From positions 1,240,001 through 1,304,000 of the forward strand of contig CBDBIZ010000011.1 of NCBI GenBank assembly GCA_965206195.1: DNA of 64,000 nt. Reading direction: 5' to 3'. The notes beneath the pieces are model-generated. The model was not told the DNA's origin and did not search any database. It saw only the letters and a program-made list of their open reading frames with translations. This DNA comes from JAAOIF01 sp965206195. GTDB lineage: Bacteria; Pseudomonadota; Gammaproteobacteria; PS1; Pseudothioglobaceae. The translations under genes and the position numbers were made by a program. Positions 16,988-25,326 of the stretch are shown piece after piece (the first letter of the stretch is position 1; each line of letters opens with the position of its first letter).

Positions 16988-18903
16988 AGCTTATTCTGAT
17001 TTTATTATTATTTTCTAATTATGTTAATGCGACAGAGACGATGAGCGTAGAGCAATTTACAGCACAATCGATTAACAATTTACCAAACACCAGTCAAGGT
17101 TTTGCTAAACAATATATGAATCCGATGTTAGGTAACGAACAACTTTCAACACCCAGTGGCACAAAGTTTGATGTGAATTTGTCATGCCCAACTTCCAATG
17201 CTTTTTTGAGTGTTTTAGCACAAACATCTAACACCGGTGATTTGTCTTTTTTACAGTTTTCACGTGATAAAGACCTTGATGGCAATATTGATGCTGTTAA
17301 GAACTTTCCTAAACCCGTTAGTGGTGTTTGCACCACAGGATTGATTAGTTGCACGGCTGGCACTTGGAATGATTGCGTTGGCTATAAATGGGATGGACAA
17401 AATGATAACTTAAGTTTAATTGAAACAGGTATCGGTAATCTCGGCGGTTGTTATTGTATTAACAACACTTGCGGTGATGCTGGAAAAAGTCAACGAATCA
17501 TTTCATCAATAATAACCGATTTAGGTTCTGCCGCTGCCAATGCTTTAGCAAAACATAATCCACAATATGCCATTAGCGGTGCTCAGACAAATGGTTCTAT
17601 GGCTAAGTTTTATGGGCAAAAATTAGTGGGCTGTGGCGACGGTAATGTCACAAAGTTGGCGAGTTATTATCAAAACCCGAAAAATATTGAAGCAGCTACC
17701 AGTGGTTATAAAACTGACGCTAATGGCATATATCAATTAGTTGCCAATTCGGCTGCCGCTCAAAATTCCATTACCACACAAAAATCTTGTTCAATCAACC
17801 GTCATACCAGTTATAAAAATATTCGTTTAGAGGACATTATCAGTTATAACGGTGGTACTGGTGGCGTTCATAGTTGTGCTGGCGATGGTTGTTTAGAGTT
17901 GGTACTTGGCAGGGTTGGCGATGATTATTGGGGTGGTTGGTGCAATATTCAACACCAGCAGGTATCGTTTTATGTAAATTTACCCGAGCGTATCAAACAA
18001 GCCACATTGGTTAATGCAAAATATGATGATTGGATACGAGTAGCAGCAAATAATCAAAAAATATGGGCACATCCTTACAGTAATTGGGATGGACAAACAA
18101 TTGGTGGTAGACGATGTGAATGGTCAACCAGTTGGAATAAAAGACCTAATGTCGATTTTACTAATTTAATCAAACAACAAGGCAGGATTGATTTTAGTAT
18201 TGATGTGCAAGTTGCTGGTGGCGGTGAAGGCTATGCTTACGCACAGGTGTTTGTTGATGAGTCTTGCCAATTAGATCAAGAATGGATTACTAATTCTTGC
18301 GAAACTATCGAACGTGATGAAACCTGTAGACTTAAAAATGAAATCATTGATGGTATTGAGACTTATAAGAATTTTCATCCAACTGGTAAAACACCCATTG
18401 CTACTGAGCGACAAATTGGTGGTGGTAGTTGTGATTTAAAAATCAATCGTAGTTGGTGGCATGTTCAACGTGAATACCAATGCACTACCAATACTGAGTT
18501 TAACTTTGATGAAGGCATCAATCGCAATGCTATTGTACAAGCCTCAGCCACCACCGAGAATTTTAATGACTTAGTCGGTGGCACCACCACTCAAAGAGAA
18601 TTATCATTGCCTAATATACAAACGGCAAATTGCACCAACGCTTGTAAAACCAAGCGCATTAAAGACAAAGTATCTGTTGCTGGAGAGGGTCCAGTCACAG
18701 ATAAAGTTGGACAGGAGTGGGAAACGCTTTATCGTAAATGCACGGGTGAGCAACAAAACATTTGTCCCAATGAGCAAGGTGAGCAAGTCATTACCCAATG
18801 TTCGTGTTTAAATGAGTTTGGCACAGCCAGCGTGATGATGCAATCATTGCGCCAAGCTGCGCAAGGGTTAATCTGCACCACAGGTGACCCACAAACTTTT
18901 TAA
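16984..18903 (+). CDS. Cysteine-rich secreted protein, TraN N-terminal-like
   Basis: 639 residues with a signal peptide (ILILLLFSNYVNA) and more than 20 cysteines. The central part (WDGQTIGGRRCEWS, ... VFVDESCQLDQEW, ... WWHVQREYQCTT) resembles the base of large TraN-type mating-pair stabilisation proteins in SXT/IncA-like systems. The recognisable TraN C-terminus is absent here and occurs in the gene at 19494. The two genes may be a split TraN. No stop-codon break or frameshift is visible, so the split looks stable. Disulfides would depend on DsbC. Confidence 0.6.
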   Translation: MKLILILLLFSNYVNATETMSVEQFTAQSINNLPNTSQGFAKQYMNPMLGNEQLSTPSGTKFDVNLSCPTSNAFLSVLAQTSNTGDLSFLQFSRDKDLDGNIDAVKNFPKPVSGVCTTGLISCTAGTWNDCVGYKWDGQNDNLSLIETGIGNLGGCYCINNTCGDAGKSQRIISSIITDLGSAAANALAKHNPQYAISGAQTNGSMAKFYGQKLVGCGDGNVTKLASYYQNPKNIEAATSGYKTDANGIYQLVANSAAAQNSITTQKSCSINRHTSYKNIRLEDIISYNGGTGGVHSCAGDGCLELVLGRVGDDYWGGWCNIQHQQVSFYVNLPERIKQATLVNAKYDDWIRVAANNQKIWAHPYSNWDGQTIGGRRCEWSTSWNKRPNVDFTNLIKQQGRIDFSIDVQVAGGGEGYAYAQVFVDESCQLDQEWITNSCETIERDETCRLKNEIIDGIETYKNFHPTGKTPIATERQIGGGSCDLKINRSWWHVQREYQCTTNTEFNFDEGINRNAIVQASATTENFNDLVGGTTTQRELSLPNIQTANCTNACKTKRIKDKVSVAGEGPVTDKVGQEWETLYRKCTGEQQNICPNEQGEQVITQCSCLNEFGTASVMMQSLRQAAQGLICTTGDPQTF

Positions 18904-18922
18904 TAATAATAAGGATATAAAA

Positions 18923-19501
18923 ATGAAAAATAAAACAATAAAACTAACAACATTATTAATAACAGCAACTTTACTACAAAGCTGCGCAAGTCAAATAGCA
19001 AAAGAAGTCGCCATTGATGTCGGCAGTGATATGGCTGCTGATGAAATCAGAACTTGGTTTTCAAAGAGCGATTTTGGACCAATAGATGACAGTTTAAAAG
19101 GCAAAAAATCAATTTATGTTAGTGCAGAAATAAAACACGGAAACCCTCAAATTGTTGGCGTAATAGGAGAATCTAAATCAGCACAAATATGTAAGCTATT
19201 TAAAGAAAAGACACAATCTTTAAAAACACAATACAAGTGTTACATTGTTCCAAGCAGTGGCAGTGCAAAGCGTATTAAAACCACGGAATATGCTATACCA
19301 AAAGCAGATGGCGTATATTTAAATTTAGGTCCACAAGAATATCAAGGTGTACTCACTGGATCGGTTTATTCAATAACCTACAAAAATATGTCTAATGATA
19401 AGGTGCGTGAATTTACATCGCCAAGTCTTTACAAGAGAAGCCAAAGTGTCAAATATGCGGCAGAATATTTAACTCGATTGGCACAAAAGGCAAATGAATA
19501 A
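18923..19501 (+). CDS. Predicted lipoprotein inside the tra operon
   Basis: 192 residues from the ATG at 18923, which follows AAGGAT; the open frame from 18884 is upstream noise. The lipobox is LLQSC (Cys18). The mature part has GVIGESKSAQICKLF and a strand-rich end but no family I know. It is wedged between the two TraN-like genes and overlaps the second by 8 bases, so it is part of the transfer transcript. It could assist TraN folding or act in surface exclusion; this is inference from position only. Confidence 0.6.
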   Translation: MKNKTIKLTTLLITATLLQSCASQIAKEVAIDVGSDMAADEIRTWFSKSDFGPIDDSLKGKKSIYVSAEIKHGNPQIVGVIGESKSAQICKLFKEKTQSLKTQYKCYIVPSSGSAKRIKTTEYAIPKADGVYLNLGPQEYQGVLTGSVYSITYKNMSNDKVREFTSPSLYKRSQSVKYAAEYLTRLAQKANE

Positions 19502-21155
19502 GATTAGTAAATTTTGCTCTATTGTTCTTGCTGGGTTTATTTATTTAAGTCCAGCATCTGCCAGTAATTTTGTCTGCGGACAAGATTTAAATAATGACGA
19601 TGTTATACAAAACAACGAAACTACAAGTTGTAGTGTTATTGACGGTGAACAGTTTTGCAGTGTTGGTGCACAAAATTGCAATGCAGAATCCGTAACAGAA
19701 TATATCTGCGGTTTAAATGGTAACAAGTATAGCAATGAAAATATTTGTACAAGTAATTGCTTACAAAGTGAGTTAGTCACCAAAACATGGACGACACCAG
19801 GGAATTATCTTTGGCAAGTGCCAACTGGTGTGTTTCAAGTTAATCTTGCTGTCATGGGCGGAGGCGGCGGAGGCGGCGGAGGTGGATCTGGACATCCTCG
19901 GTTTGGGGGAGGGAAAGGGTATTCAGGTGCTAGTGGTAATATTAGCACATTTGGAACTATTCGTGCAAATGGTGGCAGTGGTGGTGCTGGCGGATATTTT
20001 TTTAATTATGGAGCAAGAGGCAGCAATGGTCGCCTAACAGTTAACAATAGTTTTCCTATATCTACAAACATTGTTCCAATAACAGTTGGCGTTGGAGGAA
20101 GAGGAGGAAATAAAGTAACTAAAAATTCGACATGGCAAGGCACACCACCAACCACTAATGCGACGGGCGCCGGCGGTGCTGGCGGTGTCAATGGTAACAG
20201 GAGACGGATCGGCGGTATAGGCGGAGATAGCGGTTATGTCTCTATTGACTTTGAACAATCATCTCAGCAAAGTTGTAGCCCAAGCACTCAGACCGCCTAT
20301 ACATGTCCAACTACTGGCAATAGCTGTACTGATGTAGGTGGTGTGCAACAATGTTCACCGAATAAATGTATTGATTTTGACGAAACACCCCCTGAAATAA
20401 TTGACCCACCCTCTGTAACCGTATTTGATGATGGTGATCGTAATGCACAGGGTGCATGCCTAGACCAAGCATTGATGTTTACTGGACGTAATTTATCCTG
20501 TGCTTATTCAGGGCTGACTAAAAATTGTTGTAAAGATAAAGGTGTGGTTTTTAGAGATTCCACTGGTTCCTTAGCGGGTGGTATTGTGCAAGGGCAAGCA
20601 ACAAACCTGACATGGCAAGTTGTTTCTGCTGCATATACACAGTACACTTCGTTAATAGCTCAAGGCTCTGGTGTTGAAATTGCATCAACAGGCGCATCTT
20701 GGGCGGCAGAAAGCGCAATCAGCAACTTCGGCATTGATCCAACATCGATTGCGATATCGGTAGCAGCTCATGTAGTTACTGAATTTATTAGTTGCGGACA
20801 GCAAGACACCGAGGCTGCGCTACTTAATGGCTCTGGTTATTGCCATTATGTAGGCACTTATTGCTCTAAAAAAGCATTTTTTGGTTGTCTTAAAAAATCT
20901 AAGTCCTATTGTTGTTTTAACTCAAAACTGGGCAGGATTATCCAACAACAAGGCAGGGAGCAAATGGGTATCGGCTGGGGCAGTGCTAAGAGTCCATCTT
21001 GCGGTGGCTTTACGCCAGCACAATTTCAAGCGATTGATTTTTCTCGGATTGATATGAGCGAATATTATGATGATATTAGAACACAGGGCAGTTCCCTAAT
21101 TCAACAAAACATTACCGATAGTGTAGAAAGCTACTACAGCCAGATAAGACCATGA
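19494..21155 (+). CDS. traN: Mating-pair stabilisation protein TraN with Gly-rich insert
   Basis: 553 residues. After a signal peptide and a cysteine-rich start, residues about 98-260 form a glycine-rich block introduced by TWTTPGNYLWQVPTGVFQ and containing GGGGGGGGGG, the pattern of the glycine-rich tip domains of phage tail fibres. The C-terminal third is clearly TraN: CHYVGTYCSKKAFFGCLKK, SYCCFNSKLGRIIQQQGR, then GWGSAKSPSCGGFTPAQF and IDFSRIDMSEYY. TraN sits in the donor outer membrane and grips recipient outer-membrane proteins; the Gly-rich block is the likely receptor-facing tip. Confidence 0.82.
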   Translation: MNKISKFCSIVLAGFIYLSPASASNFVCGQDLNNDDVIQNNETTSCSVIDGEQFCSVGAQNCNAESVTEYICGLNGNKYSNENICTSNCLQSELVTKTWTTPGNYLWQVPTGVFQVNLAVMGGGGGGGGGGSGHPRFGGGKGYSGASGNISTFGTIRANGGSGGAGGYFFNYGARGSNGRLTVNNSFPISTNIVPITVGVGGRGGNKVTKNSTWQGTPPTTNATGAGGAGGVNGNRRRIGGIGGDSGYVSIDFEQSSQQSCSPSTQTAYTCPTTGNSCTDVGGVQQCSPNKCIDFDETPPEIIDPPSVTVFDDGDRNAQGACLDQALMFTGRNLSCAYSGLTKNCCKDKGVVFRDSTGSLAGGIVQGQATNLTWQVVSAAYTQYTSLIAQGSGVEIASTGASWAAESAISNFGIDPTSIAISVAAHVVTEFISCGQQDTEAALLNGSGYCHYVGTYCSKKAFFGCLKKSKSYCCFNSKLGRIIQQQGREQMGIGWGSAKSPSCGGFTPAQFQAIDFSRIDMSEYYDDIRTQGSSLIQQNITDSVESYYSQIRP

Positions 21156-21160
21156 TTAGT

Positions 21161-21463
21161 TTAAGTAATGATTTTATCCTTAGGGACAATCTCAAATTTC
21201 ATCCCCAGTCCATCAATCACTTTGGCAATGGTATCAAAACGTGGTTTGGTATTGCCACTCAAAGAGCGATACAATGCCTCACGACTAAGACCTGTTTTTT
21301 TCGCCAAATCATTCATGCCTTTGGACTTAGAAATGTCACCCAAAGATCTAAAAAATTCCTCATCGCCATATGCCAAAGCAGCATTAAGATAACCAAATAC
21401 TTCTTCAATGCTGTTTATATGATGTGCTATTTTATATTCTCTCATTGTGCTGGTATCAATCAT
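21161..21463 (-). CDS. Antitoxin with HTH domain, HI1420-like
   Basis: 100 residues. The helix-turn-helix reads MNDLAKKTGLSREALYRSLSG with the following KPRFDTIAKVIDGLGMKFEIVP, characteristic of the addiction-module antidotes that accompany Gp49/HigB-type toxins. It is encoded downstream of the toxin, 3 bases apart, on the strand opposite the transfer genes. The pair sits between traN and traW. Confidence 0.85.
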   Translation of the reverse strand: MIDTSTMREYKIAHHINSIEEVFGYLNAALAYGDEEFFRSLGDISKSKGMNDLAKKTGLSREALYRSLSGNTKPRFDTIAKVIDGLGMKFEIVPKDKIIT

Positions 21464-21466
21464 AAG

Positions 21467-21763
21467 TTACCCCTTGTCATATTGTTTAAAAATTGCTCTT
21501 GCTTTTTTTATCGCTTGATGTTGTTGTTTTTTATCGCTACCAATCAAAAGAATAACATCATTCTGAATGGTGTAATAAACTCGATAACCAGGACCGATAA
21601 AAAACCGCAACTCAAACAAATGTTCATCCAATCTTTTGTAATCACCAAAATGTCCGACTCTCAATTTACGCATACGCCTTTCAAATGCTATTTTAAATTG
21701 TTGATTTTTTTGTTTATCCAACCAATCAGAAAATTCTATTGTTTCAATTATTTTAAAATCCAT
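21467..21763 (-). CDS. RelE/HigB-type toxin (PF05973-like)
   Basis: 98 residues, standard length. Motifs EFSDWLDKQ, RMRKLRVGHFGDYKRL, LFELRFFIGPGYRVYY and DVILLIGSDKKQQ match the phage Gp49-like/HI1419 toxins, ribosome-dependent mRNA interferases. The toxin gene comes first in its small operon. Placement inside the transfer operon may select against loss of the transfer genes. Confidence 0.85.
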   Translation of the reverse strand: MDFKIIETIEFSDWLDKQKNQQFKIAFERRMRKLRVGHFGDYKRLDEHLFELRFFIGPGYRVYYTIQNDVILLIGSDKKQQHQAIKKARAIFKQYDKG

Positions 21764-21800
21764 AATAAGAATTGTAACCTAACGACTACAAGGTGTCAAT

Positions 21801-22388
21801 ATGCTTAAATACTATTTTAATATTAGTAGTATTATATTATTATTTAGCAGCATTAGTAGTGCGGTTACGATTAGTCAAGGCACAGCTTATGAGATAGTTG
21901 AGCCTGATTTATTGCAAGAGATTCAACAAAAAGCACAGCAAGTTGATTGGCAGGCGTTGAGTCGCAATATGCAACTCACTCAAGAATTTGTACGTTTGCC
22001 TATCGCTCAAGAGGATAAATCTTATTATCACACACCAATTGCCGTATTGCCATTTGAAGTTAAAGACAAAGACGGCAAGATTTTATACCCGAAAGGCTTT
22101 AAATTTAATCCACTCAAATACACCACCCTGCCTAATCAACTGATTGTATTAGGTTATCCTCGTCATCTGGACATGGTGTCTAATCTATCCTCTTTGGTTA
22201 GTCCAGATGACACCTTATTGATTGCCAACATGGATACCAGAGAGTTTATCAAAAAAACTGGAAAACGTGCTTTTTTATTAACCAAAGATGCTGCTAAACG
22301 ATTGGGTGTTAAACGCTTGCCAGCGGTAATCAGCCAACAAGGCGATAAATTATTTATTGAGGAATATACACCTAGGAGTGAATGGTAA
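21801..22388 (+). CDS. traW: T4SS pilus-assembly protein TraW
   Basis: 195 residues with a signal peptide and the TraW pattern: GTAYEIVEPDLLQEI, then LPFEVKDKDGKILYPKGFKFNPL and GDTLL-like end LFIEEY. TraW is a periplasmic pilus-assembly protein that works with TrbC, TraU and TraF. The first codons contain the AT-rich repeat shared with traK and traU. The stop overlaps the traU start (TAATG). Confidence 0.88.
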   Translation: MLKYYFNISSIILLFSSISSAVTISQGTAYEIVEPDLLQEIQQKAQQVDWQALSRNMQLTQEFVRLPIAQEDKSYYHTPIAVLPFEVKDKDGKILYPKGFKFNPLKYTTLPNQLIVLGYPRHLDMVSNLSSLVSPDDTLLIANMDTREFIKKTGKRAFLLTKDAAKRLGVKRLPAVISQQGDKLFIEEYTPRSEW

Positions 22389-23368
22389 TGCGATACTATT
22401 TTAATATTAGTATTTTTATATTATTAGGACTTTTTGGGTCTAAGGCGTACGCTGGTGAGTGCTCAACCAGTTTTCTGTCTATTCCTACCGAAGTTAATTG
22501 GCAATGTATTTTCCCCATATCAATCGGCGGTGTTGTGGAACTTGGTGATGGACAAAGCCTTGGCGATGAGAATATTGGCGATTCAATTTGTGCTTGTAGT
22601 TCCCCGCCAACAGTTGGGCTGAGTGTATCTTTTTGGGAGCCAGCACGGGTTATTGACACTGTGCGTGATGCGTGGTGTATGAATGCCATAGGCACGCAAC
22701 TGAGTAATTTTACACCCGGTGTTGGAAATGGGACGATACATGGTAATGCAGCAGAGTCAGCAACACAGATTTTTGCACAAATGCACTATTACAAATTTCC
22801 AGTTTGGGCAATTTTAGATTTATTCACAGACTTGCCTTGTACCGAAGATACTGGGTTTGACATAGCGATGTTGAGTGAGCTATTGCCGAATTGGAGCGAT
22901 CCAATTTTAGCGATGTTACTTAATCCTGAAGCCTTAGTTTTTGGCAACCCAATAGCGCAACTTGCTTGTGCTGCTGATTCTGTAGCAGCCGCTAAAGGCA
23001 ACCCAATTAATCATTTGTTTTGGTGTATGGGCAGTTGGGGCAATGCTTATCCATTCACGGGCACGATTCGTGCAACTGACAGAGTGCAAGCAAATGCAGG
23101 CATTGCCGCACGCTCAATTTATATGATGGGGCGTACAGGTTTGTTGCTTGATCCTGCGGTAGATAGTTGTGGCAGTGTGTATACGCCGATTTGGAAAAAA
23201 AATCATTATAAGCTACAACTTATGCGCCCAGTTAGAGATGATGCTTGTCGTCCTATTGGTATGACAGGGATGGGTTGGACTCAAAACAAAAATAAGATTA
23301 TCGGTGGCGGTAACTATTCTTGGATGGTGTTTAGAAAAGTTAGATGCTGTGTTGGGTATTCATTTTAA
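22388..23368 (+). CDS. traU: T4SS protein TraU
   Basis: 326 residues from the ATG at 22388, placed 8 bases after AGGAG; an ATG at 22382 is too close. The signal peptide ends at KAYA. Family sequences are clear: WQCIFPISIGG, CACSSPPTVGLSVSFWEPAR, MNAIGTQL and QLMRPVRDDACRPIG. TraU is a periplasmic protein rich in cysteines that is needed for DNA transfer and pilus assembly. Confidence 0.92.
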   Translation: MRYYFNISIFILLGLFGSKAYAGECSTSFLSIPTEVNWQCIFPISIGGVVELGDGQSLGDENIGDSICACSSPPTVGLSVSFWEPARVIDTVRDAWCMNAIGTQLSNFTPGVGNGTIHGNAAESATQIFAQMHYYKFPVWAILDLFTDLPCTEDTGFDIAMLSELLPNWSDPILAMLLNPEALVFGNPIAQLACAADSVAAAKGNPINHLFWCMGSWGNAYPFTGTIRATDRVQANAGIAARSIYMMGRTGLLLDPAVDSCGSVYTPIWKKNHYKLQLMRPVRDDACRPIGMTGMGWTQNKNKIIGGGNYSWMVFRKVRCCVGYSF

Positions 23369-23426
23369 TTCAGGGTTGGCAAAAGATGAAAAAAATAACT
23401 TTGACATTAAACATTTTTGAGTGCAT

Positions 23427-24230
23427 ATGAAAAATTATTTTAGTATTGGCATCCTATTATCGCTATCAATCCATTTGATGGCAAATGACATAGCCTTGCC
23501 TGAAATTAACAATGATATGAGAAGTGTTGCTAAAGAAGCTATTTCAAATGCTCGTATTGAAGCGGTGAACATTAAAAAACCAACAATTAATGATACGCTC
23601 AAACATAAAATCTATGGACTAACCAAGCAAGTACAGCAGCAGTCTGAAGCACATAATGTTAGTGTGAAAAATCTGCTTGATAAAACAGTTAATAATAAAG
23701 CATGGGTATTCAAACAAGCACAACTGATAAAGGGCGCTAGTAAAGATTTAGGTGTTGATGACGAGACACAAGTTGAAACGCTTTCTGGCCATAGACTGTA
23801 TTTATTTATCTCATCCTCAATGCCAAAAAATAAAGTGAGGCAGTACGCTAGGCAACTCAGTAAATATCCAAATACTCAGATGGTTATGCGTGGCTTTATC
23901 GGCGGCGGTAGAAAAATGCAACCAACCATGAAATACATCAAATCTATTATTGTTAAGAATGAAAATTGTAACGGTGTCGATTGTAAAACCTATACAACTA
24001 AAATTAATATTGACCCTGTTTTGTTTCAAAGGTACGGTATCGATAAAGTACCCACTTTGGTTTACGTAGATAAACTCAGTGGTGCGAATTACTGCTCTGA
24101 AGGGAATGCTGATATTGTTCATGCTAATGGCGTTCATAAATTTACTGGGCTTGCACCGATTAAATATATGATCAGCGAATTGGCAGATAAAACCAAATTA
24201 TCTAAACTTGGATATTTATCAAAATTGTAG
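23427..24230 (+). CDS. trbC: T4SS protein TrbC (type F)
   Basis: 267 residues from the ATG at 23427; a GTG two codons earlier is the alternative. The conserved C-terminal half reads LYLFISSSMPKNKVRQYAR, VMRGFIGGGRKMQPTMKYI and DPVLFQRYGIDKVPTLVYV, a thioredoxin-like fold without a CxxC pair. It is a periplasmic partner of TraW in pilus assembly. About 60 bases separate it from traU. Confidence 0.88.
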   Translation: MKNYFSIGILLSLSIHLMANDIALPEINNDMRSVAKEAISNARIEAVNIKKPTINDTLKHKIYGLTKQVQQQSEAHNVSVKNLLDKTVNNKAWVFKQAQLIKGASKDLGVDDETQVETLSGHRLYLFISSSMPKNKVRQYARQLSKYPNTQMVMRGFIGGGRKMQPTMKYIKSIIVKNENCNGVDCKTYTTKINIDPVLFQRYGIDKVPTLVYVDKLSGANYCSEGNADIVHANGVHKFTGLAPIKYMISELADKTKLSKLGYLSKL

Positions 24231-24232
24231 CA

Positions 24233-25060
24233 ATGAATAAACTGAATACCATTATTTTATTACTGTCAATCAATGCTGGTGTGATGGCAATTGATTGGAA
24301 CAGTCCAACCGGTAAGAAGGGTTATTGGAATTATGAGATCAATCCGAATCCAATCACCAAAACAGCAACCATAGAACAAATACCCAAGGCACCCTTACCG
24401 ACAAAATTACCGCCAACAGAACAGCTTATGCAGATGCACCCAGACCAAATACAATTTCTAGTGAAGAGTTGGCGTAAACACGCAGTCTATACTTTACAGC
24501 CAGCCGATGTTAGCGAGGCTTTACGTATTCAGGATGTAGCACGCAGAAAGGCTAGTGCTTATGCTGCAGTAGTTGGTTTAGTTAATCAGCAAAACCCGAA
24601 TTTGACATTGGCTGATGAGATTCCAATCACCAATGCTGGTAAGCAATCTCAATATAATCAACGCAAATTAGCAACAAATAATTATATTGAAAAATATAAA
24701 AATAACTATGGTTTGCTTTATTTTACTTCACAAACTTGCGAATATTGCCGAGTACAGGATAGTGTTTTGCAACAATTTTTAAACCAATTTGATTATCAGA
24801 TTAAGAGTGTTGAGTTAGAACGTCAGCCATTACTTGCAGCTAAATTCAATGTACAGCAAACACCAACAATAATTATCGCCAACCAAAGAACAAAAAAATG
24901 GATACCAGTTACTTTTGGCGCTACTTCATTACCCAAATTCAAAGAGAATGTTTACCGCGGTATTCGCTACATTCAACAAGAAATTACACCTGCGCAATTT
25001 TTTACCAACGAAAAAGATATTGGCACAGGCTTAGATCCAGTTAATAAGCAAATACGATAA
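24233..25060 (+). CDS. traF: T4SS thioredoxin-like protein TraF
   Basis: 275 residues with a signal peptide, a Pro-rich linker and a C-terminal thioredoxin fold. The redox motif is CEYC (YFTSQTCEYCRVQDS, about 172), retained here although lost in F-plasmid TraF; the cis-Pro strand is FNVQQTPTIII. It acts in the periplasm with TraH, TraU and TrbC. Its stop shares a base with the start of the next gene. Confidence 0.88.
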   Translation: MNKLNTIILLLSINAGVMAIDWNSPTGKKGYWNYEINPNPITKTATIEQIPKAPLPTKLPPTEQLMQMHPDQIQFLVKSWRKHAVYTLQPADVSEALRIQDVARRKASAYAAVVGLVNQQNPNLTLADEIPITNAGKQSQYNQRKLATNNYIEKYKNNYGLLYFTSQTCEYCRVQDSVLQQFLNQFDYQIKSVELERQPLLAAKFNVQQTPTIIIANQRTKKWIPVTFGATSLPKFKENVYRGIRYIQQEITPAQFFTNEKDIGTGLDPVNKQIR

Positions 25061-25326
25061 TGGACTCATTAACGGAAAAAATAACCTTACGACTGACATT
25101 AAGTGAGTTTAATGCAATTAGTGCGTCAGCCAAAAAGAATTGTTTGTCAAAATCTGCAATGATTAGGCAAATCGTAAAAAAAGACCAGTTATTAGGCAAT
25201 GATAAAAAAAACCAAAAAATGCTTGTCGAGATTTTAATGATTTTGCGCAGCAATCTTTCTGATGATGAACACAACGGTATTTTGACAGAAGTTGATATTT
25301 TTAATGAAAAAATTAATAAACCATGA
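25060..25326 (+). CDS. Relaxosome accessory protein, ribbon-helix-helix type
   Basis: 88 residues. The start TEKITLRLTLSEFNAISASAKK and the following SKSAMIRQIVKK match MobC/TraY-like ribbon-helix-helix DNA-binding proteins that help the relaxase melt oriT. It overlaps traF and traD, placing it with the DNA-processing genes. Confidence 0.7.
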   Translation: MDSLTEKITLRLTLSEFNAISASAKKNCLSKSAMIRQIVKKDQLLGNDKKNQKMLVEILMILRSNLSDDEHNGILTEVDIFNEKINKP

